A stretch of DNA of 64,000 nt from Euphorbia lathyris. Its lineage: Eukaryota; Streptophyta; Magnoliopsida; Malpighiales; Euphorbiaceae. The notes beneath the pieces were generated by a model. It was not told the origin of the DNA and made no database searches. It worked only from the letters and a program-made list of their open reading frames with translations. Of this stretch, positions 24,135-35,624 are shown one piece after another. Positions within the stretch are counted from its first letter, which is position 1; the number at the start of each line of letters is the position of its first letter. The translations under genes and the position numbers were made by a program. Location: assembly GCF_963576675.1 (NCBI RefSeq), contig NC_088919.1, positions 62,516,578 through 62,580,577 on the forward strand, given 5' to 3'.

Positions 24135-24624
24135 GGTTTAATACATCATTTGTCTCTTGAATTTGTCTAAAAAATTTAATTGGCCCCCTAAACTTTCAAA
24201 GTGTTCCGATAGCCTCCTGAACTTGTATAGAATATTCAGTTAGCTCCCTGAACTTGCGTAAAACGTAATTAATTGATCACTCGGTCACAAAAAAGTAAGT
24301 TAAATGTGAAAGATGTATTTCACGTATCTTAAAATGTTATTACATAATTCAAAAATAGATTAAAAATGAAGTTATTACTTGCTCAATTATAAAACTTGTC
24401 CTCCCGATTTTGGTCGTTTTATTTTTTTAAGACTCGGGGAATACATCGTTCGCATTTAACTTACTTTTTTGTGACCGAGTGGCCAATTGATTACATTTTA
24501 TGCAAGTTCAGGGGGCTGACTGAACATTTTATACAAGTTCAGGGAGCTATCGAAACATTTTGAAAGTTCAGGGGGCCAATCAAGCTTTTTGGACAAGTTC
24601 AGGGGACAGATGATATATTAAACC
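24135..24624. mobile_element. Mutator-type MITE, 490 bp, 9-bp TSD
   Basis: Long terminal inverted repeats of about 180-190 bp start GGTTTAATACATCATTTG and end CAGATGATATATTAAACC. The perfect 9-bp direct repeat TATATTTTT lies at 24126-24134 and 24625-24633. Only about 120 bp separates the arms and there is no coding capacity. The same family contributed the degenerate copies at 8124-8606 and 10848-11325. Confidence 0.88.
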
Positions 24625-24938
24625 TATATTTTTTAAGGTTTAAGATTTATAATTTGGAGTCTAAATTTTTTAAATTAGGATATAATATTTTATTTGTAGT
24701 GTATAGAAAATGATGAGATATTTATAATTAATTTTAGTATGCTTTTATTGTAATTTTATTATTAGTTATGATTTTCATGTAATTATATTCAATTACATGT
24801 TGTGGTAAAATTACAATAACTCAATCTATAAGAATTGAAAAGACACAAAATTAACTTTTGACTAAAACTTGTCATGCCTGTTCTCTTTTCTTAATATCAT
24901 AAGATAAGAAGTTTTTAGCTTACATATCCTATTTTGAT

Positions 24939-26961
24939 GTGATGTCCAAGGCGATCTCGAAGGGTATGGGGGAAGGGTCGGTGATGGCGGGTGGATGGCC
25001 CTTGGCGGATCTGGCGGAGGCGGGGCGCGGAAGGGGTAGGGATTCCGGGTTCGACGAGGCTTGGGCGGAGGTGGATGATGGGCGATCCGAGGGATCTCCT
25101 CAGGGGAGGAAGCGGAGCAATGGTTTCCGGAGGGGTCGATCTCGGGATAGGAGTAGATCGGAATGGTTGGATGGCGGGGATGTAGATCCGGCGATCTCGA
25201 AGGGGGGTGCTAGGGGGGCGATGGCTCCGTTGGGGGGTTCTAGGGCTGCGGCGGCCGATCGGGGGCTGGATGGCAATGGTGCCGCGGCCACGGCCCTGGA
25301 TCCGGTTTTCACGGGTGGGGGCGCGCTAGGATCCAGTGGGGTAGGGCCGCTTCCGGTGCTCGGGCCACAGGGGGTTCCTGCCGTCTCTTCCCAGCAGGAA
25401 GACCACGCCTTGCGGCTTTCGCAGGCCGCGCTGGCCGCGCAGGCCGCACAAGCTGCACAGGCTGCGAAAGCTGCTCAAGCGGGAATTTCTGGGGTTTCGA
25501 GTAGTTTGCCTAATGAGACTTTTAGGGAAGGGGCTTTATCCCCAGGGCCTAAGGCTTGTAAGGAACAACAATCGCAAGGTTATCAGAAGGATGGGGGAGC
25601 CCTCTCTTGGAGGGATAAGGTGCTAGGGGTGTCAGAGGTGGAGCCCATAATGGAGGAGGATGATCCTGGGGATTTTCTTTCTGATTCCGATTCTGAGGAT
25701 GGAGTGCCTGATAACCCGTTGTGTCCTAGGATCCGTTTATCCTCAGAAGACAAGCGGGTCATGAGATCGAAGTGGAAATTGGCGTGAATCGTCACTGTGT
25801 TGGGGAAAAGGATCAGGTTCAATTACTTTGCCCAGAGGATCCAGGCTCAATGGGCTAAGAAAGGAAAGGTTACTATCACAGACCTTGATAATGACTATTA
25901 TGTCATTAAATTCACAAGGGCTGAGGATTTCAATGCTGTTGTTAATGGAGGTCCGTATATTATCTCCAATCACGTTTTGGCCTTGAGACCGTGGGTCCCA
26001 AATTTTGATCCATATGATTGCTCTGTCAATAGGATCCTTACTTGGGTTAGGTTCCCAGGCCTACCTCTTGAATACTACAGTGATAGATTCTTGAACAAGA
26101 TTGGTTGCCTTGTTGGGAAAGTCCACCATATTGATAAGACTACCATTGGGGCAGTAAGAGGCAAGTTTGCCAGGGTCTGTATCGATATTGATCTCGCTAA
26201 GCCTCTTCTTTCTCAGTTCTATATTCAGAACAAGGTCTTTCATATTGAATATGAAGGTATACATAACATCTGCTTTGAATGTGGTATGTTTGGCCATACC
26301 CTTGAGGGTTGTCCTAAGAGGAAGAAGGACGTGGTGGAGTTGGATAGGCGAAGCTGAGAAGAGTCAAGAGGAAGCAAGGAGTTTTGGCCCATGGATGCTT
26401 GCCAAGAGGCCTATGAGAAGGAAGCCACGGGCTAATGTTATCTCTAATCATCCACCGGATATCAGTATGAAGATGACCACTCTCCAGATAGCTCCTAAGA
26501 TCAAGGTTAGACCCCCGAATATTAAGAAGGGGGTTGAGACTGGAATGGACTCAACTTTGGGTTCCGGATCAAGGTTCGGTGTTTTGTCTATGGAGGAAGA
26601 TGAGGACTCAAATCCTTCTGATAAGCAGATTGATTTAAGCATGCCTGGTCTGGAGTCGGTAGAGCATGCCTCTAGTATGGGTAATTCTATTAATCCTCTC
26701 TTTGTCTCTAATTCTGCTAAAGCCAAAGAGATTCCCCAGCCTATCCTGGTAGCTGGGAAGGGGGTGAGTAGGGAGGCCAGTACATCGCACCCTCCCGTGG
26801 AGGTTCCTATTGGTAATGCTATAGGTGTGAGTAAACCTAACATGAAGAAACCCAAGGGGAAACCTAAAATGAACCCTCTTGGCTTGAACTCTTGGGATAA
26901 AAGGGGTCCTTCTGGGACCTCCTCTAGGCTCTCCGGAGCCCCGAACAAATACCTGATCTAA
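24939..26961 (+). pseudogene. LINE-2 ORF1 (Gag-like RNA-binding protein, DUF4283 and zinc knuckle)
   Basis: The N-terminus is a G/R/A-rich low-complexity region with an AAQAAQAAQAA tract. A stop TGA at 25785-25787 interrupts it in frame, and the frame continues from 25797 with the DUF4283 block (YVIKFTRAEDF, then VLALRPWVPNFDP, WVRFPGLPLEYY) and a CX2CX4HX4C knuckle (CFECGMFGHTLEGC, about 26272-26313). A frameshift near 26330-26345 then moves the reading to the frame ending at 26961 (FGPWMLAKRPMRR and a serine/proline-rich tail). Family role: coats the LINE RNA. GC content and codon use of the first 850 bases are much richer than the neighbourhood. Confidence 0.9.
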
Positions 26962-26993
26962 GGTTGGGCCTGTGTCTGTAGTCTTCCTATCTG

Positions 26994-29900
26994 ATGGACT
27001 TCTTCATTTGGAATGTTAGAGGTGCGGCAAGCAAGGCTACCCGCATTCATGTCAATGATCTTATTAAACAGTTTAACCCTTCCTGCTTTGTTCTTCTAGA
27101 GACCAAGGTCAGTGGAGCCAAAGCAGATGAGGTGGTTAGGAAGTTTAAGAATTGGAATTGCGTCAGGTCGGAGGCTACTGGCCGGGCAGGGGGGATTTGG
27201 CTCTTTTGGAAGCCAGGTCTTGTCAATATTGATATTGTTACTATGGACAGTCAATTCATCCATAGTAAGCTGTGTTACCCTGGTAATAAACCTTTCTTTA
27301 TTACCTTTGTCTATGCTGATCCTGTTTTGACTAACCGAAGAAGGCTGTGGGAGATCCTTCATTCTTTAACTCTAACATGGTGGAGGCGTGGTTGGTTGCC
27401 GGGGATTTCAATGACATTGCCCTCTTGAGTGATCAGAGAGGAGGGGGTAATCATTATGTGAACCGATGTCTTAATCATAAGCAAAGTATGGATATGTGCG
27501 GGCTTTCGGACCTGGGAGCTGCTGGCCACAAATTCACTTGGAAAAGGAATAGTGTGTTTGTTAGGCTGGATAAGGTGTATGCAAATGTTGCAGCGATTTA
27601 TAGGTTTCCTGAGGTCAAGGTGCTTAATCTCCCTTTCCGTCACTCTGACCATTGCCCTATCCTCATTAATTTGGTCAAAGGAAGCCGGCTGAAAGGTAAT
27701 AGACCCGTTAGGTATCTGGTGGCTTGGGAGTCTCACCCTGAGTTTAAGGATTTCGTCAAGAGCAATTGGCTTCCCCACTCTGATGTTCTCCTCGCTTCTG
27801 AGGAATTCAGGAGGAATGTGGCTGTTTGGAATAAAAATATTTTTGGACATATTATCAGGAGGAAGAACAAACTCTTGAGGAGGATGGAAGGTGTTCAGCG
27901 TTGCTTGGAGGTTCGGTTTGATCACAGCCTAAATGGTCACCTTAGAGCTCTTCAGAATGAGTTGGAAGCAGTGCTTAGACAGGAAGAGCTTCTGTGGTTC
28001 CAGAAGTCTAGAAAGGCTTGGATTCAAGATGGGGACCGGAATACCAGGTTTTTCCACCTCTCTACGATCATTAGGAGACAGAGGAATAGGATTGAGGCTA
28101 TTAAAGACGCCAGTGGTGAGTGGATTTTTGAGGAGGAGGACATTCGGCGCCTTGCCCTGGATTTCTATAAAGAACTGTTTAAAGAGGAAGCTGTGGACCT
28201 GGAGAGTGCCCAATCTGGCATTTCCTTTCCTCGTTTGGGGGAGGATGCTATTAAAGATGCTTTCCATCCTATTGATCTTAAAGAGATTGATCTGGCCTTC
28301 TCCAGTATCGGTTCCACTAAGGCTTCTGGTATTGATGGTATCCCCGTTAGTTTCTATCATAAACATTGGGACACTGTGAAAGAGGGTATTTACAATTTTG
28401 TGTTAGGCGTCTTTGGTGGTTCAAACGACATCAGTTTGGTTAATAAAACCCTCATTGTCTTGATTCCTAAGGTTGCCAAGCCTTCTTCCTTTCTCCAGAT
28501 GAGACCCATCAGTCTTTGTAATGTCTTGTATAAAGCTATTACTAAGATTGTGGCTAATAGAATCCGGAAGATCCTTCCGATTATTATTAGCCAGAGTCAA
28601 AGGAGCTTTGTTCCTGGTAGACAATTGATGGATAACGTTGTTATTTCCCAGGAGGTTGTCCATTCTATGAAGATTAAGAAAGGCAAGAAAGGGATTGTGG
28701 CTCTCAAGTTGGATCTCGAGAAAGCCTATGATAGGTTGAACTGGAGTTTTCTTCTGGATAGTTTAGCCAAAGCTGGTATTCCGGAGAACTGGAGGCATTT
28801 GATTGAAAAGTGTATCTCCTCTCCTATTTTCCAGGTTATGATCAACGGGGACATGTCCGATGAGTTCTCTCCTTCCAGGGGAATTCGTCAAGGAGATCCT
28901 ATGAGCCCTTTCCTTTTTGTTATTGCCATGGAAAGGTTGTCTCACCTGATCCAAGAGGCGGTGAGCAAAGGGACTCTCCACCCTATTTCCATCAACGGAC
29001 ATTGCCCCCCTGTTACCCATTTACTCTTTGCTGATGATGTAATGCTATTTGTGGAGGGTAATGAGGATCAAATTAAGGCTGTGATGGATATCCTCGACTG
29101 CTTTTGTGAGGCTTCTGGCTAGAAGATTAACACCCAGAAATCCCGGATGCTTTGCTCCAAGAATATGGATAATAGCTTGTGTAGAAGGTTGAGTGAGATG
29201 TCTGGCATTCCCCTTACTCATTCGTTTGGAAAATATCTCGGGGTCCCTCTTCATAGTGACAGGGTTTCCAAAGCCTCTTTTAAAGATGTTTTGGACAAGT
29301 CTAACGGTTTGTGTGCCAGCTGGAAGGCTAATTCTCTTTCCCTTGTAGGTCGCCTTACTTTAGTCCAGTCTATCAACTGCGCTGCTCCGAATCATATCAT
29401 GCAAGCCTGTAAGCTCCCTGAGCCGGTCCTCAATGACCTTGATAAGATTAATCGGCGTTTTCTGTGGGGAGAATCTGGAGATGGGAGGAAGGTTCACCTG
29501 GTCCCTTGGAAGGAAGCCTGCCAGCCTAAGAGCAGGGGGGGTCTTGGTATAAGGTAAGCTAAGGACAATAATAAAGTCCTTCTTATGAAGCTTCTTTGGA
29601 GAATGTGGCAATCCCCCTCCTCCCTTTGGGTTCGTCTTCTGTGCGGTAAGTATAGGAAAGATAAAATCTTTGGTGGCCCGAAGGAGAGGGTTGTCAGCTG
29701 TTCCTTCCTCTGGAAAGGGCTTAGTGCTGTCTTTGCTGAGTTCTGTACGGGGATTGGCTTGGAAGTGGGCAATGGGAGATCCATTAGTTTCTGGTATGAC
29801 ACCTGGATTGGTGACAAACCGTTGATTGAGGTGTGCATCGCCCATCCCCCAAATGTTCTCCTCTCCTGGAAAGTTGCTGACGTGGTGGACTCGGAGGGAG

Positions 29901-31090
29901 ACTGGATCTGGTCCAAGTTCGATTCCTTCTTTAGCCTGGAGACCCTCCTTAATGTTAGAGGTGTGAAAATTAGTAATCAGGAGGAGGATAAGGACAGACA
30001 CTGCTGGGCCTTGACTAATAATGGTGCTTACTCTTGTAAATCCGCCTATGAAGCTTTTTCCCCTAATAGGGCTGATCCTCCCTTGGAGATTTGGAAGACC
30101 ATTTGGGCCCTCAAAATCCCGTACCGCATTAGAAGTTTCCTTTGGCTGGGAGTAAAAAACAGGCTCCTCACTAATGCAGATAGATATAGAAGACACTTGG
30201 TTGCTTCTGGTTCCTGTAGCAGATGTAGCGGCCATGTGGAAACCTTGTGCCATGCTCTGAGGGATTGCCCGAATAGTAGGAAGGTTTGGGAAAGGGTCCT
30301 TCCCCACCATATCCTTCCTTCCTTTATGGCCTTCTCTGATATGGACTGGTTTTCTAAAGGCATTAATGGGGATTTGTTGGCCAGTATGGAGCATGGGGCT
30401 ATCCTCTTCGCTATTATGTGTCACCAAATTTGGAAATGGAGGAATAAAGAGTTATTTGCTGAGGAGACTGTCCTTATTCCTGACCTGGGGCTTTATTTCT
30501 CCAATAAACTCTCTGTCATTATAAAGAGTTTTAAAGGAGAGCCCCTGATTCACTCTTCCCCGGATAAAGAGGTTCAGTTAGTAGGTTGGATTAAGCCTAG
30601 AGAAGGGACTGTCAAGTTGAATACTGATGGCTCCTGCCTTAATAATGGCAGAATTGCTGCGGGTGGAGCTCTTCGGGATGCTGGTGGCACCTGGCTGGCT
30701 GGGTTTACCCATAACCTGGGTACGGGCTCCTCCTTTTCTGCGGAGCTCTGGGGTATTTTGTCAGGTATTAAACTCGCCATTCGCTTGGGTGTTAGAAGGC
30801 TTTCGGTGGAGTCTGACAATTTGGAGGCTATTAACAGGATTTCGGATAGCCAGGTTGTTTGTCTTAAGAGTCAGAATCTCATTAAAGCCATCTTGAGGCT
30901 TCGTCCTGCCTTCGATTCTCTTACCTTCTCCCATATTTATAGGGAGCAAAACCGCGTGGCGGATCGCTTGGCAACTGCTGGGCATGGAGGGATGTTAGGT
31001 GTTTCTACCCTTTCCGTTCCTCCTTTTCTGTTACCTTTTCTTCTTGAAGATAGGATTGGGGTCAGTCTTCCTAGATTGATCCCGGGTTAG
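26994..31090 (+). pseudogene. LINE-2 ORF2 (endonuclease, reverse transcriptase, zf-RVT, RNase H)
   Basis: The endonuclease starts at the ATG 26994 (FIWNVRGAAS, LLETKV, then AGDFNDIA and HSDHCPI). A frameshift in the overlap 27347-27428 separates its N-terminal part. The rest runs in one frame from 27347: reverse transcriptase with SFVPGRQLMDN, KAYDRLNW, IRQGDPMSP and FADD (about 29027-29038), then zf-RVT (SGSCSRCSGHVETLCHAL, about 30210-30260) and RNase H with NTDGSC and a SAEL acidic motif (about 30600-31000). Stops at 29120-29122 (TAG) and 29555-29557 (TAA) break the frame. Family role: target-primed reverse transcription. Not functional as read. Confidence 0.92.
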
Positions 31091-31156
31091 GTTTTTGTTT
31101 GTTTTGTTTTTCCTTTCCCTTCTTACCAAAAAAAAAAAAGAAAAGACACAAAATTA

Positions 31157-31520
31157 GATTCATATAAAATTAGAAACTCTCGGGTTTTTGGTGGAAGTGA
31201 GATCCTTGATTTGCAAACAGATTTCGTCCTGTTTCGGGCCTGGGAGTGTCTCGCTGCTTCACAGGTAAGTTCAATCGGCAACAGAAGTCGAAAGAAAGAG
31301 AGGTGGATTTGCTTGGAGCCACTGGACAGAGATTGGATCAAAATGAATACAGATGGTGCTAGTAAAGGAAATCCAGTGTTTGTTTCAGCGGGAGGTTTAC
31401 TACGAGATGGTAATGGCATTTGGTTAGGAGGTTTTGTTGTAAATCTTGGTATATGCACCGCTTTCCTGGCAGAACTTTACTTTGGGCTAAAGCTGGCGTG
31501 GGAAAAAGGGAACAAACGGG
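31157..31520 (+). pseudogene. 5' half of a LINE-type RNase H fragment (LINE-3)
   Basis: The frame encodes DWIKMNTDGASKGNP, then AGGLLRDGNGIWLGGF and FLAELYFGLKLAWEKG, the first half of an RVT_3/RNase H domain. It stops being RNase H at 31520, exactly where the hAT MITE begins. The missing half resumes at 51371 after 19.8 kb. The left limit near 31157 abuts the LINE-2 target site. It probably belongs to a 5'-truncated LINE copy older than everything inserted into it. Confidence 0.85.
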
Positions 31521-31795
31521 CAGAGCTGTCTTAAACTTTTTGGGGCCCTGTACTAAAATTTTTATCAAACTGTTAATATTTAATAGAATTTTGTATTAAG
31601 AAAAAAAAATGAATGAATGGTAAGATTATGAATTTTGAATGGTTGAATATCTAAATCACGTATGCACTCAATGCAGTGAAAATGTGTAAATAGATCTTAT
31701 TGTATTATATTATTATTATTTTCAATTTAAGCTAATATCTATATTTGACTAAGCACGTCATAAAATTTTGGGGCCTTTATAATTTTGAGGCTTGT
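31521..31795 (+). mobile_element. hAT-type MITE, left part
   Basis: Starts CAGAGCTGTCTTAAAC and continues with TTTTTGGGGCCCTG, like many plant hAT ends. Flanked by the 8-bp target-site duplication CAAACGGG (31513-31520; other copy 51363-51370). The element is cut after 275 bp by the Ogre-like retrotransposon and its last 37 bp lie at 51326-51362, giving a reconstructed length of 312 bp. It has no coding capacity. Confidence 0.85.
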
Positions 31796-34561
31796 TGTTA
31801 GACAAGGTGCCGCGGCCTGATCTCCCGGGCGGACCGGGGGGTGGACACCTCATGGCGACGTAAGCGGTGATATGCGCCGAAAGCAACCAATCGTGGAATC
31901 AAGCTGCTCGGCAGGACCGAAGCTCGGAGATATGGAAGAGTCGCCACCCACGAATGGAAAAATGAACACCGATCCCTTGCGGGAGACCGGTGAGGGTTTG
32001 GGAAACTTAGGTACGAGCCGAGAAGGCTAGCTCCTTTCCGGAGAAAGGCTACTAGGCACCCCGACATCGCCCGGTTATGAACCACCGGCCTCCTACTCAG
32101 CGTGTTAGGCGATAACGGACTAATCGCATATTTCTTTAAGTTTAAATTCATTTGAAACCTTTTCTTTCTCGCTTTGAAAACCGTTTTGAGCATGTTATTC
32201 GAAAGCCATTTTAGTAAAGAATCACCCATTTTGCATAAATCTAAAGTATACAAGAGAGAAAGGGGGAGAAGAAAGAATTGATTCATTTACAGTGTGTTTG
32301 TGCTTCATATTATACACTAACTCTAAACTAATCTCATTCCCCAAAACGAGTTTATTTACATGGTTCGTACCTTAATCGTCGTTGGAACGATTTAGGTACG
32401 TTTTAAAGACCCCGTTTAATGATTTTCACTCGAATCGTCGTTGGAACGACTCGAGCGTTTGAAAACGTTTGAGCCAACATTTTTAATCTAAAAGCGTGAT
32501 TAGGCATACAAGTCAATTTATTTTGTTCAAAAAAACATTTAGTTAAGAAAACGATTCAAAACTTCATTATTCACAAAAGCGATTTTAATTACGAGGTTCG
32601 CTTAATCCGTCGTTGGAACGAATTAAGGTTTTAAAACGTGATGTTTTAGAAACGGTTTAAAAATGTCAAGAAAACATTATTTACACTTTAGGAATATCTA
32701 GACAAGCTTTAATTTAAACAAATTAAACTCTCTTTTTTGTGGTTTATTTTCCCCTTTTTCACTCAATTATCTTCTACTTGAACATAATTACAACAATTAA
32801 TGAATTAAACCCAAATTCACCCAAATAAAACTAATTTAAAAGAGTATATATATAAGTATGAAAATAGAGTAAATATATATAGATATATATATGTACAAAA
32901 AAATGATTAATAATGCCCTCTAAAACAAAAATAGAGAAAGTAATACACATTAATAAAAATAGTGATAAAGATACTACTAAGTATAATGTATTTTTATTCT
33001 AACTAAAAACATGTAAAAATGAACCAAGTTCATAAATAAGAAGATAGTATTTAACCCCTCCCCAAAATGGTTTATGATAAGTAGATATAGAAAATAACCC
33101 CTAATAACCCCAAAATAACAAATATGTATAACTTAAATGAATTTAAAGGAAAATCTATATATATACATATAATTTTATCAAATTAAATTAATGAAAAATA
33201 ATATCTAAACATGTTAAATAAACATATACCAAAAGGTTGAAAATAATTTGAATACATATATTACATAATTATACATATATATATATAAAGGACCAAAAGT
33301 CTAAGAATTAAGAAAGGAGGACCAAAACAGCATTTTTTACATTCCAGCAGCTTTACCGACGGAAAATCCGTCGGTAAACAGCTTTTAGTGACAGAAAATG
33401 GAAATTTACAGAATCAGTCCAATAGTTTCCAGATTTATTCAAAAGCTTTAGATTAGATTTATTCTATCATTTCGGGTCTCCATCATAGTCTATAACGGAG
33501 AATCCTAAAACGATGTTTTATTTTAAAACGTTATTTAGAAATATTTTCAAAACTTATAATTACAACGTTTTTTAATCCCGAACTACTTTTGAATCGGATC
33601 ACGGTTCGTATTGGGATATTAAAACGAGGTTTTTATTTCAAAACCAAATCGAACGTTTATTTAATACGTGACGAAAATTAAATAAATACGAAAAATTAAA
33701 TAAAGTGTGATAAATAAGTAAATAACTAAATAAATAAAATTATAACATAAAAATAAATACATAAAGGAAATAAATTAAATAAAATAAAACGAGTCTAGTC
33801 CTCGGATAATACCTCAAGATCGGTATCGGACAGTCGAAGTCGGTTGATTCCACGAGTTATGATTTTCCGGTTTTTTTTTTTGTGTTTTTGATGAAATATT
33901 CAACTTTGGAAAATTTGGAATTTTTTTGGGAAAAAAAATATTTTCTCCAAAAAATTGACTTTCTCTCTCTAAAAATGTCTAGAGTGAAAAAGCTCCAAAA
34001 ATTCTTCCCCCTTTCAAATGCATGGGGATCCGTGCCTTAAATAGGCAACGGATCCCGGAAGCTTTGGGCGTCGCCCAAAACCAGTTGGGCGAACGCCCAA
34101 CCTAGTTGGGCGGACGCCCAACTTTCGTTGGGCGCACGCCCAACTTTCGTTGGGCGCACGCCCAACATCAGTTGGACGCCCAGCGGCTGCCGGGCGCGCT
34201 TGCCCCAGCGGCCGTCGGGCGTGCGTGCCCAACAGTCGTCGAGCGCGCGCTCCGCGCTGCCGGACGTGCTCCTCGCCGCCGGGCGCGCATGTCCAGCGGA
34301 CGTCGAACGTGCGCCCCGAGCTACCGGGCGTGCGTCCGACTGTCGTCGGGCACGCGTCGGCATGCCGCTAGGCGCTTGCACCACGTCGCTGAGCACTCGC
34401 GAGCCGCCCACTTGACGACCGCGACTCCCATTAACTTTTCCTTTCCCCTCTTTTTTTATTATGTATTTTTCTTCTCTCTTTTTTTTAAAATTTCCGGAAC
34501 CAATCGCTTCGACCGCTTTGTTACAGGTTTTCGTCACAGGTCCTCCGACTCGGTGTCTACA
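31796..34561 (-). repeat. 3' LTR of the Ogre-like element
   Basis: 2766 bp. Read on the element's strand it starts TGTAGACACCGAGT and ends GTCTAACA. It holds a GC-rich cluster of GGGCG/CGCCC hairpins (about 34065-34400), a TATTTAAG box (34036-34043) and a 12-bp-stem hairpin TTTACCGACGG...(33352-33378). It aligns with the other LTR along its whole length with few differences outside the GC cluster. Confidence 0.92.
34036..34043 (-). promoter_or_regulatory. LTR TATA box (3' LTR copy; 5' LTR copy at 50751-50758)
   Basis: TATTTAAG on the minus strand, directly downstream (in element orientation) of the GC-rich hairpin cluster. The same box at 50751-50758 in the 5' LTR would drive the genomic transcript. 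Assignment by motif and position only. Confidence 0.6.
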
Positions 34562-34581
34562 GTTGCCCCTACTTTCCTATT
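34562..34581 (-). promoter_or_regulatory. Polypurine tract of the Ogre-like element
   Basis: On the minus strand the bases just before the 3' LTR read AATAGGAAAGTAGGGGCAAC, a purine-rich primer for plus-strand synthesis. Confidence 0.7.
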
Positions 34582-34846
34582 TTGACAGTGATGTGTGTGT
34601 TTTTAAAACGTTTTTTGCTAACGCAACACATGCAATGTAAAACATATTAAAGTAAAAGACACGTAAAGAGTAGGAGGAAGAATACCTGATCACTGCGCTG
34701 CGCGCTCCAGCTTCGTCTTCGATCCTCCTCGTCTTTGCCTTCGAATTGGCTGCTGGCGGATGTTTTTCTTAAGGACCCTAGCCTAAATTGACTGCGGGTA
34801 GAAAGCTCTTCCTAGCGACCCTAGTCTCTAAATCGATTATGGGTAA

Positions 34847-35172
34847 AAATGGCTCAAAAGCAACCTTGGTCCACGACCGTGGGTAAAAATGGCTCAAAAG
34901 CAACCTTGGTCCACGACCGCGGGTAAAAATGGCTCGAAAGCAACCCTGGTCCACGACCGCGGGTAAAATGGCTCAAAAGCAACCCTGGTCCACGACCGCG
35001 GTAAAAATGGCTCAAAAGCAACCCTGGTCCACGACCGCGGGTAAAATGGCTCAAAAGCAACCCTGGTCCACGACCGCGGGTAAAAGGGCTCAAAAGCAAC
35101 CCTGGTCCACGACCGCGGGTAAAATGGCTCAAAAGCAACCCTGGTCTACGACCGCGGGTAAAATGGCTCAAT
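34847..35172. repeat. Minisatellite, about 8 copies of a 41-43-bp unit
   Basis: Units of the type AAAATGGCTCAAAAGCAACC followed by TGGTCCACGACCGCGGGT repeat head to tail, with one- to two-base length changes in the A run. It lies inside the Ogre-like element between the 3' LTR and the antisense gene. Open frames on both strands here are products of the repeat, not genes. Confidence 0.95.
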
Positions 35173-35540
35173 AGCAAAAGGTTCTTTCTAACTATTCTGA
35201 ATTCTAAAGCGCTGTTGTCTGTGTCTTTACTGGAGCTATCGTCTCGGGTATTTGAGTTGCTTGATAAGAGCGTTCTTATCTTTTCGTCTGGAACGACTTA
35301 GACTAACAATTATTTTTCTGTTGACTGTTGTCTGTATTTTGACTGGCGCCACTGTTCTGTAAAATTTCGACTGTCGTCTGGAGTCATTTCCTTGTGGTAT
35401 TGGTCACTGCCTGGCAGAAACGCAGGCTGAAACGGACTGCAAATCGGAGATTTGTGCACCTGGTAATTAATTATTTACTTTTTACCTTTATGTCACATCG
35501 TACCTTTTTCGCTATTTACGGGAATGTCATTCCCTTTTCT

Positions 35541-35547
35541 TATATAA
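35541..35547 (+). promoter_or_regulatory. TATA box of the antisense PMD gene
   Basis: TATATAA, followed by a short hairpin (GTGGGGTTTCATTTCAACCCCAC) and a CT-rich leader (CTCTCTCTTCTCTCTCT) before the ATG at 35625. TATA plus pyrimidine patch is a typical plant promoter layout. It points to transcription opposite to the retrotransposon. Confidence 0.65.
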
Positions 35548-35624
35548 GGTGGTGGGGTTTCATTTCAACCCCACACCTTCTCTCTCTTCTCTCTCTCTAA
35601 CTTCTAATTTGGATCGTTCTCGTG

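Larger units (their letters stand above)
24854..31139 (+). mobile_element. Full-length L1-type LINE-2 with 17-bp TSD
   Basis: A perfect 17-bp direct repeat (GAAAAGACACAAAATTA) lies at 24837-24853 and 31140-31156, and the element ends in an A-rich tail at 31128-31139. Inside are an 85-bp 5' UTR, ORF1 (24939-26961) and ORF2 (26994-31090). Both ORFs are broken (ORF1: one stop, one frameshift; ORF2: one frameshift, two stops), so the copy cannot move by itself. The intact ends and long clear TSD suggest a recent insertion. It landed next to the older RNase H fragment at 31157. Confidence 0.93.

Noticed and set aside
27359..30427. Several long minus-strand frames opposite LINE-2 ORF2
   Set aside because: Shadows of the ORF2 reading frame; no domain words on that strand.
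34106..34585. Long overlapping open frames on both strands in the GC-rich LTR segment (also 50694-51380)
   Set aside because: They result from few stop codons in the CGCCC/GGGCG repeats. Compositions are low complexity and differ between the two LTRs.
34847..35172. Possible CRISPR array
   Set aside because: Units are contiguous with no unique spacers, and the DNA is plant nuclear.
34854..35177. Repetitive open frames of about 80-107 residues
   Set aside because: Translation of a minisatellite. Frame length simply follows unit length being near a multiple of three.
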